Shown here: positions 44,090-51,604 of the stretch, in pieces | How the letters are laid out: every line of letters begins with the position of its first letter | Position numbering within the stretch: position 1 is the stretch's first letter | Assembly: GCF_001653715.1 (NCBI RefSeq) | Contig: NZ_LWHQ01000021.1 | Coordinates: 63,795 to 127,794 of the forward strand | Reading direction: 5' to 3' | Length of the DNA: 64,000 nucleotides | DNA from: Methylobacterium platani | Lineage (GTDB): Bacteria; Pseudomonadota; Alphaproteobacteria; Rhizobiales; Beijerinckiaceae | Notes under the pieces: model-generated | Told to the model about the DNA's origin: nothing | Databases searched by the model: none | Seen by the model: the letters and a program-made list of their open reading frames with translations, nothing else | Position numbers and translations under genes: made by a program

Positions 44090-44424
44090 CAATCCTCCGA
44101 AGTCCAGGCTGTGCCGTCGGCCTCGAACCAAGCGAGCCCCGCGGCGGTGATGGGGTGGCCGTCGGCGAGGAAGGCGCCGACGCCGTAGGGGTCGAAGCGG
44201 AGCCGGCGGGCCCCGGGCGGCCGGGGCGCGGCGGTGGGAGTCCCTCGCGCGACGGCGCAGACCTCGCGGACCCGCCGGTTCCGCACTCGGGCCAGTGCCC
44301 CGGGGCGGACGACGAGGACGACGCCGGCGAGGGCGACCGCCTCGACGTGCGCTACGACGCGGCCACCCTCCCGCAGGGACCAGCACCTGCGCCGGGTGTG
44401 CCGGTAGACCTCACAGAGAGGCAC
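44089..44424 (-). CDS. Hypothetical phage protein
   Basis: 111 aa. An Arg-rich beginning (VYRHTRRRCWSLREGGRVV), a hydrophobic strand region (VEAVALAGVVLVVRPGALAR) and an end LADGHPITAAGLAWFEADG. This last part resembles small phage proteins carrying a PITxxGxxW-type segment, without known function. Overlaps neighbours on both sides. Confidence 0.5.
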   Translation of the reverse strand: MPLCEVYRHTRRRCWSLREGGRVVAHVEAVALAGVVLVVRPGALARVRNRRVREVCAVARGTPTAAPRPPGARRLRFDPYGVGAFLADGHPITAAGLAWFEADGTAWTSED

Positions 44425-44662
44425 GCCGCCGTTCCTGCGTGGAGCCGCGGCGCTGCCGGTAGGGCACGCTCATCGCGCACACCTCGACCGCGAGGGCCTC
44501 CGCGAGGAGGAGCTCCTCGGGTTCGGCGCCGTCATGCCGGCGGGCGAGGAGCTCGTCGACGTGCAGCGCGGCGCCGACGAGCACGGGGCCACTGGCGAGG
44601 CGGTGCTGCCAGGCCAGCCGGATGCGTTCCCGGACGGCGCCCAGCAGGTCGTTCTCGCGCAT
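44411..44662 (-). CDS. Hypothetical phage protein
   Basis: 83 aa, helical and Leu/Ala-rich (MRENDLLGAVRERIRLAWQH, LHVDELLARRHDGAEPEELL). No motif identified. It starts ten bases after the AAA+ ATPase stop and overlaps the next gene by 14 bases, so it is expressed with them. Confidence 0.5.
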   Translation of the reverse strand: MRENDLLGAVRERIRLAWQHRLASGPVLVGAALHVDELLARRHDGAEPEELLLAEALAVEVCAMSVPYRQRRGSTQERRRASL

Positions 44663-44672
44663 GGCGGCCTCC

Positions 44673-46382
44673 TTAGTTCGGCATCAGGCGAGCGAGATGC
44701 TCGCGCGAGGCGACCACGGTCTCGACCATGCGACGGAGCGGCCGCAGGGAGCCCCCGCGCCAGGCCGTCAGGGCATCGAGCTCGTTCCCATCCAGCGCGG
44801 GGCACCAGGTCTCGTCGAGGCCGCGCTCGCGCCGGATCTCGTCGAGGATGGCGGCGGCCGCGACGGGCACGTCCTCGCGGCGCGGCATCGGCCACGCGAC
44901 CGGGGGAGCCCGGTCGAGCAGCGGACCCGAGAGCCCGTCGAGGCGGTTCGCCGTCAGGACGTAGGAGATGCCGCTGAGATCCAGGGGCACCTCAAGCGCG
45001 GGGTCCAAGATCGCCCGCGCGGTTGAGGCCCGTTCCAGGTACGGCAAAAGCGTCTCGTCGAGCCGTCCCCACCTACGCGATGGCCCCCCCTTGTCGATCT
45101 CATCGACGACGACACCGAGGGACGCCAGCCGGTGGCGTAGGATGCCCTGCGCCGGCACCGACAGTCGCCAGGATCCCCATTGGCGCGACGTGCCTGACCA
45201 AGTACCCCCATCCATGACGCCGGCCGCGCCGTACAGCACCTCGGGCAGGCCAACCGCGCGTAGAAGCGCCCTGGCGTAGCTCGTCTTGCCGCCTCCCATG
45301 CCGCCGACCAGGATGCGCGGGCGCAGCATGGCATAAGGGGCACCGACGAGGTCGCCGGCGTACTGCTCCGTGACCTCCCGCGCCCACGGGAAAGTCGCGT
45401 TCAGCGTCGCGGCGACGGTGGCCGGGTCCGGCGCCGCCACCAGAGGCAGGGCCTTCTCGGCGACGGGCTCGCATAGCGCCCGAGGGCTGTCGCCACGATC
45501 CCGCGCCATCAGGCTGGGCTGCGGCAAGTGCGTGAGCGCCGGGACCACGACGAGAGAGAGACCGGGATCGGGCGCGGCCTCCGGCTCGGCAGGCGGGACG
45601 GCCTTGGGCGCCGGCGCCGCGGGGACCGGCTTCGGCCTGGCGGGCTGATGCCGGACGATGCCGGCGCGGTCGCCGTCCGTCGGGTCGCTGCCACCCTGCG
45701 TATCGCGCAGCGTGGCAGCCTCCCGGGCGCGGGACTGCCGGGCCAGGATGTCCGCGCCCATCTCCAGGGCGCGCCGGATGAGCGGCAGCGGGGGCGCCCC
45801 GGGACGCCAGACGCCCAGGCCCTCCGTCGAAGCGAGGAGTGCCCGGGCGCCGACGGCGAACGGCAGGTACCCGTCGACCCGGTGCATGAGACAGAACTCG
45901 GCGACGCCCGCGAGCCGGTCGAAGGCGGCGCGGTCGCCGATGCCGACGAGGGAGACGTCGATGCCCTGGGCGAGGCGTACGCATTCGAGGACCGCCCGCT
46001 CGCTATCGACCGCCGGCTCGTCGTCGATGGCGTCCATCAGGAAGGGACCGGCCTCCAGCGCCTCGACGCGGGCGGCGAGCAGCGGGCGGAGATGGATGAC
46101 CCTGGTATGGGCGATGCGGGCGGCCGCTGCGGCGCGGCTCTTGGGCGCCTGCACCAGGTCGTAGACGGTCGTGCAGGCCGAACCGACGAGCTCGGGCAGG
46201 GCCTCGTCCCAGTTCAGATCCGCCGAAGGGGCGTCGCGACGCGGGCTGCGCGGAAAGCGCGCCAGCACGTATTGGACGAATGGTTCGAAGGGATGGGGGT
46301 CGGCGCGGGTCGGGGCCGGGCAGACGCCACGCATGATCGCGTGCGCGCTGAAGGCCTCCGCCCCGTCAAGGGCGTCGGACAT
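44673..46382 (-). CDS. AAA+ ATPase with Lon-like ATPase core, no protease domain
   Basis: 569 aa. The first 270 residues are helical with no recognised domain; a Pro/Ala-rich linker (PARPKPVPAAPAPKAVPPAE) leads to the ATPase: Walker A RILVGGMGGGKTSYARALL, Walker B with sensor-like residues LGVVVDEIDKGGPSRRWG, then LLPYLERASTARAILDPALE, sensor 1 ISYVLTANRLDGL and PLLDRAPPVAWPMP. The order and VDEIDK motif are Lon-like, but no Ser-Lys protease part follows. Such ATPases occur in islands and phages and may remodel protein complexes. It heads a minus-strand run with three small genes. Confidence 0.8.
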   Translation of the reverse strand: MSDALDGAEAFSAHAIMRGVCPAPTRADPHPFEPFVQYVLARFPRSPRRDAPSADLNWDEALPELVGSACTTVYDLVQAPKSRAAAAARIAHTRVIHLRPLLAARVEALEAGPFLMDAIDDEPAVDSERAVLECVRLAQGIDVSLVGIGDRAAFDRLAGVAEFCLMHRVDGYLPFAVGARALLASTEGLGVWRPGAPPLPLIRRALEMGADILARQSRAREAATLRDTQGGSDPTDGDRAGIVRHQPARPKPVPAAPAPKAVPPAEPEAAPDPGLSLVVVPALTHLPQPSLMARDRGDSPRALCEPVAEKALPLVAAPDPATVAATLNATFPWAREVTEQYAGDLVGAPYAMLRPRILVGGMGGGKTSYARALLRAVGLPEVLYGAAGVMDGGTWSGTSRQWGSWRLSVPAQGILRHRLASLGVVVDEIDKGGPSRRWGRLDETLLPYLERASTARAILDPALEVPLDLSGISYVLTANRLDGLSGPLLDRAPPVAWPMPRREDVPVAAAAILDEIRRERGLDETWCPALDGNELDALTAWRGGSLRPLRRMVETVVASREHLARLMPN

Positions 46383-46436
46383 CGGATTTCACTCTCCTCG
46401 CCGGTAAGGCCCATGCCGCCGACGTGAGGAACAACC

Positions 46437-46976
46437 CTAGTCCGGATCTCCTAACCATTCCTTAAGGCGATGTGGCCATGCCGGCTTTCCGGCACGCGCC
46501 GCGCGGATGACGCCCGCGGCGCGCTCCGCCGCGTCCATGGCTTCGGCCAGGCCCTCGTTGAGGTTCGCGGTTCCCGGACAGGCATCGGCGTAGCGCGCCA
46601 TGGCGAGGATCAGTCCCCCGAGCACCTCCGCGTCAGGCGAAGAAGTCGCTTTCGCCAGGACGTGCAGGACGCTCGGCGGCAGGCCCTGCCGGGCGAGGCG
46701 CTCGGCGGCCAGGTTCCGCCGCTTGATCCCGAAGATCGCCTCGACCGCGTACGTCCACCCGCCCGGCCAAAGCCGGGTCGCGGCGTGGTCGATGGCCGGC
46801 GCCAAGGCGGCGTTGACGGCGTCACGGTCGAGCTGCGTCGGCTCGCCCTCGCCGATAAGGTGCGCACGTCGCTCGGCGTCGTAGGCGAGCGCCAGGTTCC
46901 CGACGCGGCCGACGACCGTCCAGCCCTCCGGCCGGGGCCAGCGCTCCGGTTCCATGTGTTTGAGCACGATCTCCAT
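46437..46976 (-). CDS. Hypothetical island protein
   Basis: 179 aa. A beta-like beginning (WTVVGRVGNLALAYDAERRA), then a helical part (NLAAERLARQGLPPSVLHVL, LGGLILAMARYADACPG) and an end with the segment RAGKPAWPHRLKEWLG encoded over the palindrome. No domain recognised. It lies 54 bases ahead of the AAA+ gene on the same strand and on the left side of a control region with two inverted repeats. Confidence 0.6.
   Translation of the reverse strand: MEIVLKHMEPERWPRPEGWTVVGRVGNLALAYDAERRAHLIGEGEPTQLDRDAVNAALAPAIDHAATRLWPGGWTYAVEAIFGIKRRNLAAERLARQGLPPSVLHVLAKATSSPDAEVLGGLILAMARYADACPGTANLNEGLAEAMDAAERAAGVIRAARAGKPAWPHRLKEWLGDPD
46479..46494 (-). repeat. In-frame palindrome, TGCCGG-CTTT-CCGGCA
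   Basis: Read on the minus strand as Ala-Gly-Lys-Pro-Ala near the C-terminus of the gene 46437-46976. Same element family. Confidence 0.5.
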
Positions 46977-47053
46977 GCCGCCCCGGATAGCACGAGGCGC
47001 GGCCGGCGTGGTTAACGGGACTGGTCGAATGCGGGCAGCCCGGAACTGCGATC

Positions 47054-47089
47054 CGAGTTAGTTGGCCGGCCGGGGCCCGGACTAACTCG
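47054..47089. promoter_or_regulatory. Inverted repeat in the divergent control region
   Basis: CGAGTTAGT and ACTAACTCG form a 9-bp perfect inverted repeat around an 18-base GC-only spacer that is itself nearly palindromic. It lies about 78 bases upstream of the minus-strand gene 46437-46976. Confidence 0.5.
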
Positions 47090-47157
47090 TTTAGGAGTTC
47101 CCGACCGACTTGGCGGCGCCCTCCGCGTTAACGAATGGCCGGCCCGCGACGCCCGAA

Positions 47158-47232
47158 AATGTCGTCTGTAGAGGACACCCGTTTTTGGGTCCCGAGAGGG
47201 CTCGGATTTCGGTGTCCTCTACAGACGACATT
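47158..47232. promoter_or_regulatory. 22-bp perfect inverted repeat in the divergent control region
   Basis: The arm 47158-47179 (AATGTCGTCTGTAGAGG...) is exactly complementary to 47211-47232, with a 31-base spacer rich in T and GGGTCCCGAG. It lies between divergent genes (46976 minus, 47325 plus). This suits a phage operator, a recombination site or an RNA hairpin; I cannot tell which. Confidence 0.7.
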
Positions 47233-47324
47233 CCGAAGCGCGTTTCTGCGACCTCGTTAACCTCTGCGGCGCGTCCCTCCCCGAATCGACGCATCCCTGT
47301 AGAATCGTTGCAGGGACCCGGGGG

Positions 47325-47618
47325 ATGGCCATGGACGTAGGGAAGGTGACGGAACTCGCGAAGGCAGTCTCCGCCCTCGACGAGCACGAGGCGACGCTCT
47401 TGGCCGAGGTCGTCGAGGAGATGCGGGCGACCCGCGCCAGGACGGAGGCGGATCGCCTCGCCAAGCTCAGGGAGATGAGCGACGTCGAGGCGGTCGAGGC
47501 CGCCATCAAGGCGTGGGAGGTCGAGCTCGTCGACGACACGAAGGTGCTGGCCGAGGACGACCAGGACTACGTCACCCTGCGGCGCTACGACCTCAACGAC
47601 CTGCGGCGGGCGGCATAA
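47325..47618 (+). CDS. Small helical protein of the island
   Basis: 97 aa, predicted mostly coiled coil and acidic (MDVGKVTELAKAVSALDEHE, ATLLAEVVEEMRATRAR, SDVEAVEAAIKAWEVELVDD). ATG at 47325 or 47331. A TCCCTG/CAGGGA repeat at 47294-47316 lies just before the start. It is the first gene to the right of the control region and might be an early regulator, but no DNA-binding motif is evident. Confidence 0.6.
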   Translation: MAMDVGKVTELAKAVSALDEHEATLLAEVVEEMRATRARTEADRLAKLREMSDVEAVEAAIKAWEVELVDDTKVLAEDDQDYVTLRRYDLNDLRRAA

Positions 47619-47656
47619 GGGAGGCGTTCGAACTCAACGGCCCCGGCGGCCAGCCG

Positions 47657-48118
47657 GTGACGGTAACGCTTAAGCGGAACGGCGCCAGGGAGTGGATCGA
47701 CCACATCGTCCGCCAGGCCAAGGCGGCCTCCGAGGCTCTTGCCGTAAATCCGGCAAGCCCGAACCCCGGCCGGGACGTCAGCCCGCCCTGCGAGGCTGAG
47801 GCTGAGGACCTGAGCCGCGGGGAGTCCCTCTACGCGAGCATCGTCGGCGCGGAACGCGAGCGCCATCGACGTGAGATGGAGGCATGGCGAACCGACTTCG
47901 AGCGCGGCTACCTCCGCCCGACCCGGAACGCCTTGGCCAACGTGCTGGTCGACATCGAGGCGGCCAAGATGGCCCGGCCGGCAATCGGCAAGCCCATGTC
48001 CCGCCGGGCCCGGCGCCGGAACCGCGGGCGCGTCAGCGAGGCGAGGGCCGCCCTGGTGCGGATCTACCACGAGCCGGTCACGTGGGCTTGGCCGGGGCAG
48101 GGAAGCTTCCATGGCTGA
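47657..48118 (+). CDS. Hypothetical island protein, start uncertain
   Basis: About 153 aa from a GTG at 47657. The frame reads protein-like from further up (EAFELNGPGG), and AAGGGAGG at about 47618 would suit an earlier non-standard start. Segments: TLKRNGAREWIDHIVRQAKA, the palindrome-encoded LAVNPASPNPG, YASIVGAERERHRREME, ALANVLVDIEAAKMARPAIG, and an Arg-rich stretch SRRARRRNRGRVSEAR. No family recognised. Overlaps the next ATG. Confidence 0.5.
   Translation: MTVTLKRNGAREWIDHIVRQAKAASEALAVNPASPNPGRDVSPPCEAEAEDLSRGESLYASIVGAERERHRREMEAWRTDFERGYLRPTRNALANVLVDIEAAKMARPAIGKPMSRRARRRNRGRVSEARAALVRIYHEPVTWAWPGQGSFHG
47738..47757 (+). repeat. In-frame palindrome, CTTGCCG-TAAATC-CGGCAAG
   Basis: Read as Leu-Ala-Val-Asn-Pro-Ala-Ser in the gene 47657-48118. 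Centre slightly diverged from the family. Confidence 0.5.
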
Positions 48119-48350
48119 CGTCGCCCGCGTCCGCGCCGCCACGGAGCGCGCCATCACCGCCATGCAGGCTCACCGCGACGCCGGGCCATCCATCCTGGCG
48201 GAGACGGCGCCGCTGTACTTCCCGTCCCGGCCGGCCGCGCCGGTTCCGGAGTACCTGCAGCCGGACTACGTGCCCCGCGAGAAGGCCCGGCTGATCGCGA
48301 TGGCCGACCAGCATGGGCTTGGCGACCGGGTGCGGGAGAGGGCGCCATGA
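48111..48350 (+). CDS. Hypothetical island protein
   Basis: 79 aa (MADVARVRAATERAITAMQA, PLYFPSRPAAPVPEYLQPDY, LIAMADQHGLGDRV). ATG at 48111 overlaps the preceding stop; its TGA overlaps an ATG at 48347 opening a nine-codon frame that ends at 48376, too short to call. Function is unknown. Confidence 0.5.
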   Translation: MADVARVRAATERAITAMQAHRDAGPSILAETAPLYFPSRPAAPVPEYLQPDYVPREKARLIAMADQHGLGDRVRERAP

Positions 48351-48372
48351 GGACCGACTGGAACGGCCGGAT

Positions 48373-48549
48373 CTAAAGGTCTAGGCGAACCGCCCAGGGA
48401 TAACCTAGCTCCGCCCCGAACAGGCGCTTGCCGCCCCAGGCGTGAGCTGCGATCCCATCTCCACGCACCGCCCAACGAGGCCCGCCGTGAAACGAATACT
48501 CGCCGCCCCCAAACCGACGAGCCCGACACCCCCGGGGGCGTGACGCCAT
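48373..48549 (-). CDS. Possible small minus-strand protein
   Basis: 58 aa from an ATG at 48549. The sequence looks protein-like (FGGGEYSFHGGPRWAVRGDG, then AWGGKRLFGAELGYPWAVRL) with many aromatic residues, in a gap of 200 bases between plus-strand genes. No ribosome site is clear. Could be a real small gene or a chance frame. Confidence 0.35.
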   Translation of the reverse strand: MASRPRGCRARRFGGGEYSFHGGPRWAVRGDGIAAHAWGGKRLFGAELGYPWAVRLDL

Positions 48550-48582
48550 GCGCGCAGCCCCCCTTCCAAGGAGGCTGCCTTC

Positions 48583-49185
48583 ATGAAGACCAAGCACTCG
48601 ACGTTCAACGGTTCGACCACCTGGTTCTCGGCCGATGCCCATTTCGGGCACCGCGGCGTCCTCAAGATGGAGAACCGCCCCTGGGATGACATCGCCCGCC
48701 ACGACGACGACCTGATCCACGCCTGGAACTCGCGCGTCCGGCCGGGGCACGACGTCTTCTTCTTGGGTGACTTCGCGATGAACTCCAGCGCCGACCGGTG
48801 CCGGGAGGTGTTCGCACGGTTGAACGGGCGGAAGCACTTGATCATCGGCAACCACGACAAGGAACGTCACCTGTCGCTGGGGTGGGCGAGCGAGCCAGCG
48901 GACCTGCGGACTATCCACGTTGACCAGGTTCGCCTCGTCCTTTGCCACTATGCCCTCCGGACCTGGAACGGGTCGTGGCGCGGCGCGCTGCACCTTTACG
49001 GGCACTCGCACGGCAAGCTGCCGGGCACGTCCCGCTCCCTCGACGTCGGCGTGGACGCCTGGGGCTACCGCCCGGTCAGCTTGGCCGAGATCCGCGAGCG
49101 CATGGCGGAGACGCCCGAGACCGACGAGGAGCGTCGGATCGCGGAGGAAGCCGCGAAGGCCGAGCGGGAAGCCGAGGAGGCCTGA
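48583..49185 (+). CDS. Calcineurin-like metallophosphoesterase
   Basis: 200 aa, with AAGGAGG before the ATG. The five metallophosphoesterase blocks are in order: TWFSADAHFGHRGVL (Asp, His), DVFFLGDFAMN (Gly-Asp), LIIGNHDKERH (Asn-His), VLCHYALRTW (His) and LYGHSHGKLPG (Gly-His-x-His). It would bind two metal ions and cleave phosphate esters. This small phage and bacterial subgroup often has unknown substrate. The C-terminus is an acidic coiled coil. It is a lone gene followed by a strong terminator. Confidence 0.85.
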   Translation: MKTKHSTFNGSTTWFSADAHFGHRGVLKMENRPWDDIARHDDDLIHAWNSRVRPGHDVFFLGDFAMNSSADRCREVFARLNGRKHLIIGNHDKERHLSLGWASEPADLRTIHVDQVRLVLCHYALRTWNGSWRGALHLYGHSHGKLPGTSRSLDVGVDAWGYRPVSLAEIRERMAETPETDEERRIAEEAAKAEREAEEA

Positions 49186-49191
49186 AACGAG

Positions 49192-49221
49192 AAGGGCCCC
49201 GGGGAGCGTCCCGGGGCCCTT
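49192..49221. terminator. 12-bp hairpin after the metallophosphoesterase
   Basis: AAGGGCCCCGGG and CCCGGGGCCCTT pair perfectly around GAGCGT. It lies between convergent genes (stop at 49185 and stop at 49224) and may serve both. Confidence 0.75.
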
Positions 49222-49223
49222 CG

Positions 49224-49466
49224 CTATTCCGCTTCCGCGATGGCGGCGGCCGCCCGGCGCATGGCCAGGGCCCGCCCCTCCAGCCCGGACGCCTCTCGCC
49301 CGAGCAGCGCGAGCAGCGCCGGGGCGACCGTGCCCGGGATCTCCCTCTGCCCGCCGGCCCACCGTTGGACGAGACGCGGATCGACGCCGAGGGCGGCCGC
49401 CAGGGCGCGGCGCCACTCGGAACCGAACAGCGCCTCGCCGGCGACCGCGAGCAGATCGGGCGTCAC
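49224..49466 (-). CDS. Small HTH-like island protein
   Basis: 80 aa from a GTG at 49466 that overlaps the previous stop (GTGA). The sequence FGSEWRRALAAALGVDPRLV then QRWAGGQREIPGTVAPALL resembles a helix-turn-helix segment, followed by a helical end. Short proteins of this kind are common in Methylobacterium islands and may bind DNA. Confidence 0.55.
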   Translation of the reverse strand: MTPDLLAVAGEALFGSEWRRALAAALGVDPRLVQRWAGGQREIPGTVAPALLALLGREASGLEGRALAMRRAAAAIAEAE

Positions 49467-49783
49467 GCCTCGGGTCTCCACACACAGGCGCCCTGCCACT
49501 CGTCCACCCAGGCCATGAGCTCCAGCGGCTCGTCCGGAGTGACGCCGCAGGCCCACGCCAGGACCTCGCCGCTCGCGAGGGTTCCGAGGTACCTGTCGCC
49601 GGGCCGATCCTCGCGGTACCACGCCGGCCGCTGCCGGGTGCAGGCTGCGGCGATGGAGGCTGCGGCGCGCTTGGCGTCCGCCTCGGTGCGAGCGCTCTTG
49701 AGGATCTGGATGGCGGGCAGCGCGCTCAGGGCAGCGCGGCGGGCGCCGACCGGGTAGCTGAAGAAGGGGTTGTTGTCGTTCAC
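49463..49783 (-). CDS. Hypothetical island protein
   Basis: 106 aa (MNDNNPFFSYPVGARRAALS, ILKSARTEADAKRAAASI, YREDRPGDRYLGTLASGEVL, ELMAWVDEWQGACVWRPEA). No domain recognised. It lies between the gene at 49795 and the HTH-like gene and overlaps the latter by four bases. Confidence 0.5.
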   Translation of the reverse strand: MNDNNPFFSYPVGARRAALSALPAIQILKSARTEADAKRAAASIAAACTRQRPAWYREDRPGDRYLGTLASGEVLAWACGVTPDEPLELMAWVDEWQGACVWRPEA

Positions 49784-49794
49784 CGTCGCCTCCC

Positions 49795-50208
49795 TCAGAT
49801 GGCCAGGCCGAGGGCGCGGTCGTCGGCGTCGAGGGCCGCCAGGTCCCGCTCAAGCTGGAGCATGTCCAGGTCGACGTCGGCGTCGTAGCCGTCCTCCCGC
49901 TTGCGCCGCGTCTTCCCGGCCGGGAGGGAGTTCGGGCAGAGCACCTGGACGCGGTACCGGCCATCGACGCCCTGCGATAGCGACCAGTTGGACCACACGG
50001 AGCGCGCCCGGGTGATGCTGTTAGTCTCGACGATGAGGTCGAGCTCCGGGCGGATGGCCTCGGGATCGTAGCGGTCGTCCGTGATGCAGCGGACGTAAAC
50101 GATGGATGGGCGCCCTGCGGCGTGAAGCTCGTCGGCGAGACGCTCGCGGTCGGCGAGGTCGAGGGGGCGGATGGGGCAGGCGAAAGCGATGCCGGACTTG
50201 GTGCGCAT
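49795..50208 (-). CDS. Hypothetical island protein
   Basis: 137 aa. Alternating strands and helices (ACPIRPLDLADRERLADE, PSIVYVRCITDDRYDPEA, LDLIVETNSITRARSVWSNW, YRVQVLCPNSLPAGKTRRK) and an acidic end. No motif identified. First gene of a three-gene minus-strand run ending at 49224, divergent from the gene at 50373. Confidence 0.5.
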   Translation of the reverse strand: MRTKSGIAFACPIRPLDLADRERLADELHAAGRPSIVYVRCITDDRYDPEAIRPELDLIVETNSITRARSVWSNWSLSQGVDGRYRVQVLCPNSLPAGKTRRKREDGYDADVDLDMLQLERDLAALDADDRALGLAI

Positions 50209-50372
50209 GCCGAGGTCTCCCTTGCGGCTGATGGGCGGTCGGCACGGCCGACCGCATAAGGTGGATGGTACGATTCGCTATGCCGGGCACAAGGCCCCCT
50301 CCGCGCCGGGGGCGGGTGTGGCTTTCGTCCCGGGGGCGCATCGTGGTGGGGTCGCTTCCGAAGGAGGAACCC

Positions 50373-50945
50373 GTGCGCCTGATGCGCTTCTTCGCCGCCG
50401 TCATGAAAGCCGCCCTCGCGGCCATGGCAGCAGTCCCCCGGCTTATCTGGGATGGGGCCCGCTGGGTCGCCCGGGCCGTCACCGGCGCGCCGCCGGCCGT
50501 CGCGGCCGCTCAGGCGGAAGCCATGGCCGAGATCGAGGCCGCCGCGCAGGAACAGGCCGCGCCTCAGGCGAAGCCCGCCGCCACGCCGGCCGCCGTCCAC
50601 GAGGCATGGGGGCGCGCCGCCGTCGCCCATCTGGCCCCGCTCCCGGGGCAGCCCCCCGCCGCGACGGCCTGCCTCGACGACGCGGCGCGGCGCTACCTCG
50701 ACACGCTGACGCCAGCGCAGGCCCTCCGGCTGGCGTCGATGGAGCACCGCCACGTCGGGGCGCACCTTCTCGGCGACCGGCCGCTCGCCGCGCTGCCGAA
50801 GCCGCTCACGATGGCGGAGTGGCGGAAGGAGGAGATGGAGCGCCTCGGCGCGAAGGCGACGCCCCGGGCGCGTCCGGACGCCGAGCCCCAGCGCGGGCGC
50901 CGAGAGGCGTCCCACCGGCTGGCACCGGCCTTCGCCATCGCCTGA
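50373..50945 (+). CDS. Hypothetical island protein with a hydrophobic N-terminus
   Basis: 190 aa. The GTG at 50373 is chosen because AAGGAGG lies six bases before it. The first 40 residues are amphipathic to hydrophobic (LMRFFAAVMKAALAAMAAVP), then an Ala/Gln-rich stretch and a helical region (RRYLDTLTPAQALRLASMEH, LTMAEWRKEEMERLGAK). It may attach to membranes. No family recognised. Followed by a textbook terminator. Confidence 0.5.
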   Translation: MRLMRFFAAVMKAALAAMAAVPRLIWDGARWVARAVTGAPPAVAAAQAEAMAEIEAAAQEQAAPQAKPAATPAAVHEAWGRAAVAHLAPLPGQPPAATACLDDAARRYLDTLTPAQALRLASMEHRHVGAHLLGDRPLAALPKPLTMAEWRKEEMERLGAKATPRARPDAEPQRGRREASHRLAPAFAIA

Positions 50946-50967
50946 TCGGACGGCCCCAACGCGAGCA

Positions 50968-50995
50968 AGCCCGCCACGGCCTCCCGTGGCGGGCT
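50968..50995 (+). terminator. Rho-independent terminator
   Basis: AGCCCGCCACGG pairs perfectly with CCGTGGCGGGCT around CCTC and is followed by CATTTATTT, 22 bases after the stop at 50945. Confidence 0.8.
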
Positions 50996-51093
50996 CATTT
51001 ATTTGTGGATAACGCCTTCTGTCTTGCTTATCCGCCTTGACTCTTTCCGCCAGCACACGCCGTAGCATCCCGTGATGCCACGATGACCTGCGC

Positions 51094-51384
51094 TCATGCC
51101 GCGGTGGCACGCGCCCGGAGCATGAGGATGCGGAGGCGCTGCTCGTCTTCTGCGCGTCGGGCGGCATCAGCGCGGGCGGCGTCCGCCTGCCTGGCCCGGG
51201 CGGCCGCGATGCGTCCGGCGCGGACCCGGGCGGCGACGGCGAGCCAGGCATCCGCGGTCTCGGCATCCCGCTCGGCGCGGGCGGCCCGGCCGGCGATGAG
51301 GGCGGATCCGATGGCGCCGGCGATGCCGTAGGCGGCGGTCTCGAAGGCGGTGCCGACCTCGTGAGCAGAGCGATGGTACGTCAG
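51094..51384 (-). CDS. Ala/Arg-rich membrane-associated island protein
   Basis: About 96 aa. The best start appears to be a CTG at 51384 with GGAGGAGG six bases upstream; longer frames would cross the terminator at 51520. A Gly/Ala hydrophobic helix (AAYGIAGAIGSALIAGRAAR) is followed by a long basic Ala/Arg helix with few other residues (RIAAARARQADAARADAAR). The layout, a membrane anchor plus a long helix, resembles small phage structural or lysis accessory proteins. Function unknown. Confidence 0.4.
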   Translation of the reverse strand: MTYHRSAHEVGTAFETAAYGIAGAIGSALIAGRAARAERDAETADAWLAVAARVRAGRIAAARARQADAARADAARRAEDEQRLRILMLRARATAA

Positions 51385-51519
51385 GGCGGCCTCCTCCGGT
51401 GCGTGTCCACCTGAGATCGCAGCTCGCCGAATCGGTGCCAAGAGTCGCCGGGCGCCTTCGTGTGGGTATAGTAAAGGAAGTCCTGGGCGTTCCCCCTCAG
51501 CCGGACACGCCAACAGAAA

Positions 51520-51545
51520 GGGCGCCCCTTCGGAAAGGAGCGCCC
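51520..51545 (-). terminator. Hairpin after the gene 51605-52123
   Basis: The plus-strand arms GGGCGCCCCTT and AAGGAGCGCCC pair with one mismatch around CGGA. On the minus strand the hairpin is followed by TTTCTG, so it would stop transcription of the upstream minus-strand gene. Confidence 0.6.
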
Positions 51546-51604
51546 CGTTACCATGCCTCATTGAAACGGATACTTGGCTGGACGCCGTCCGGGTCGCCGC
51601 CGCC

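Noticed and set aside
43679..44188. C-terminal part of the plus-strand frame that starts at 43454
   Set aside because: It would read through the hairpin at 43642 and lie fully antisense to a gene with a clear signal peptide and ribosome site.
49467..51266. Upstream part of a long minus-strand frame that ends at 49224
   Set aside because: It crosses three better supported genes and a textbook terminator; only the last 80 codons look coding.
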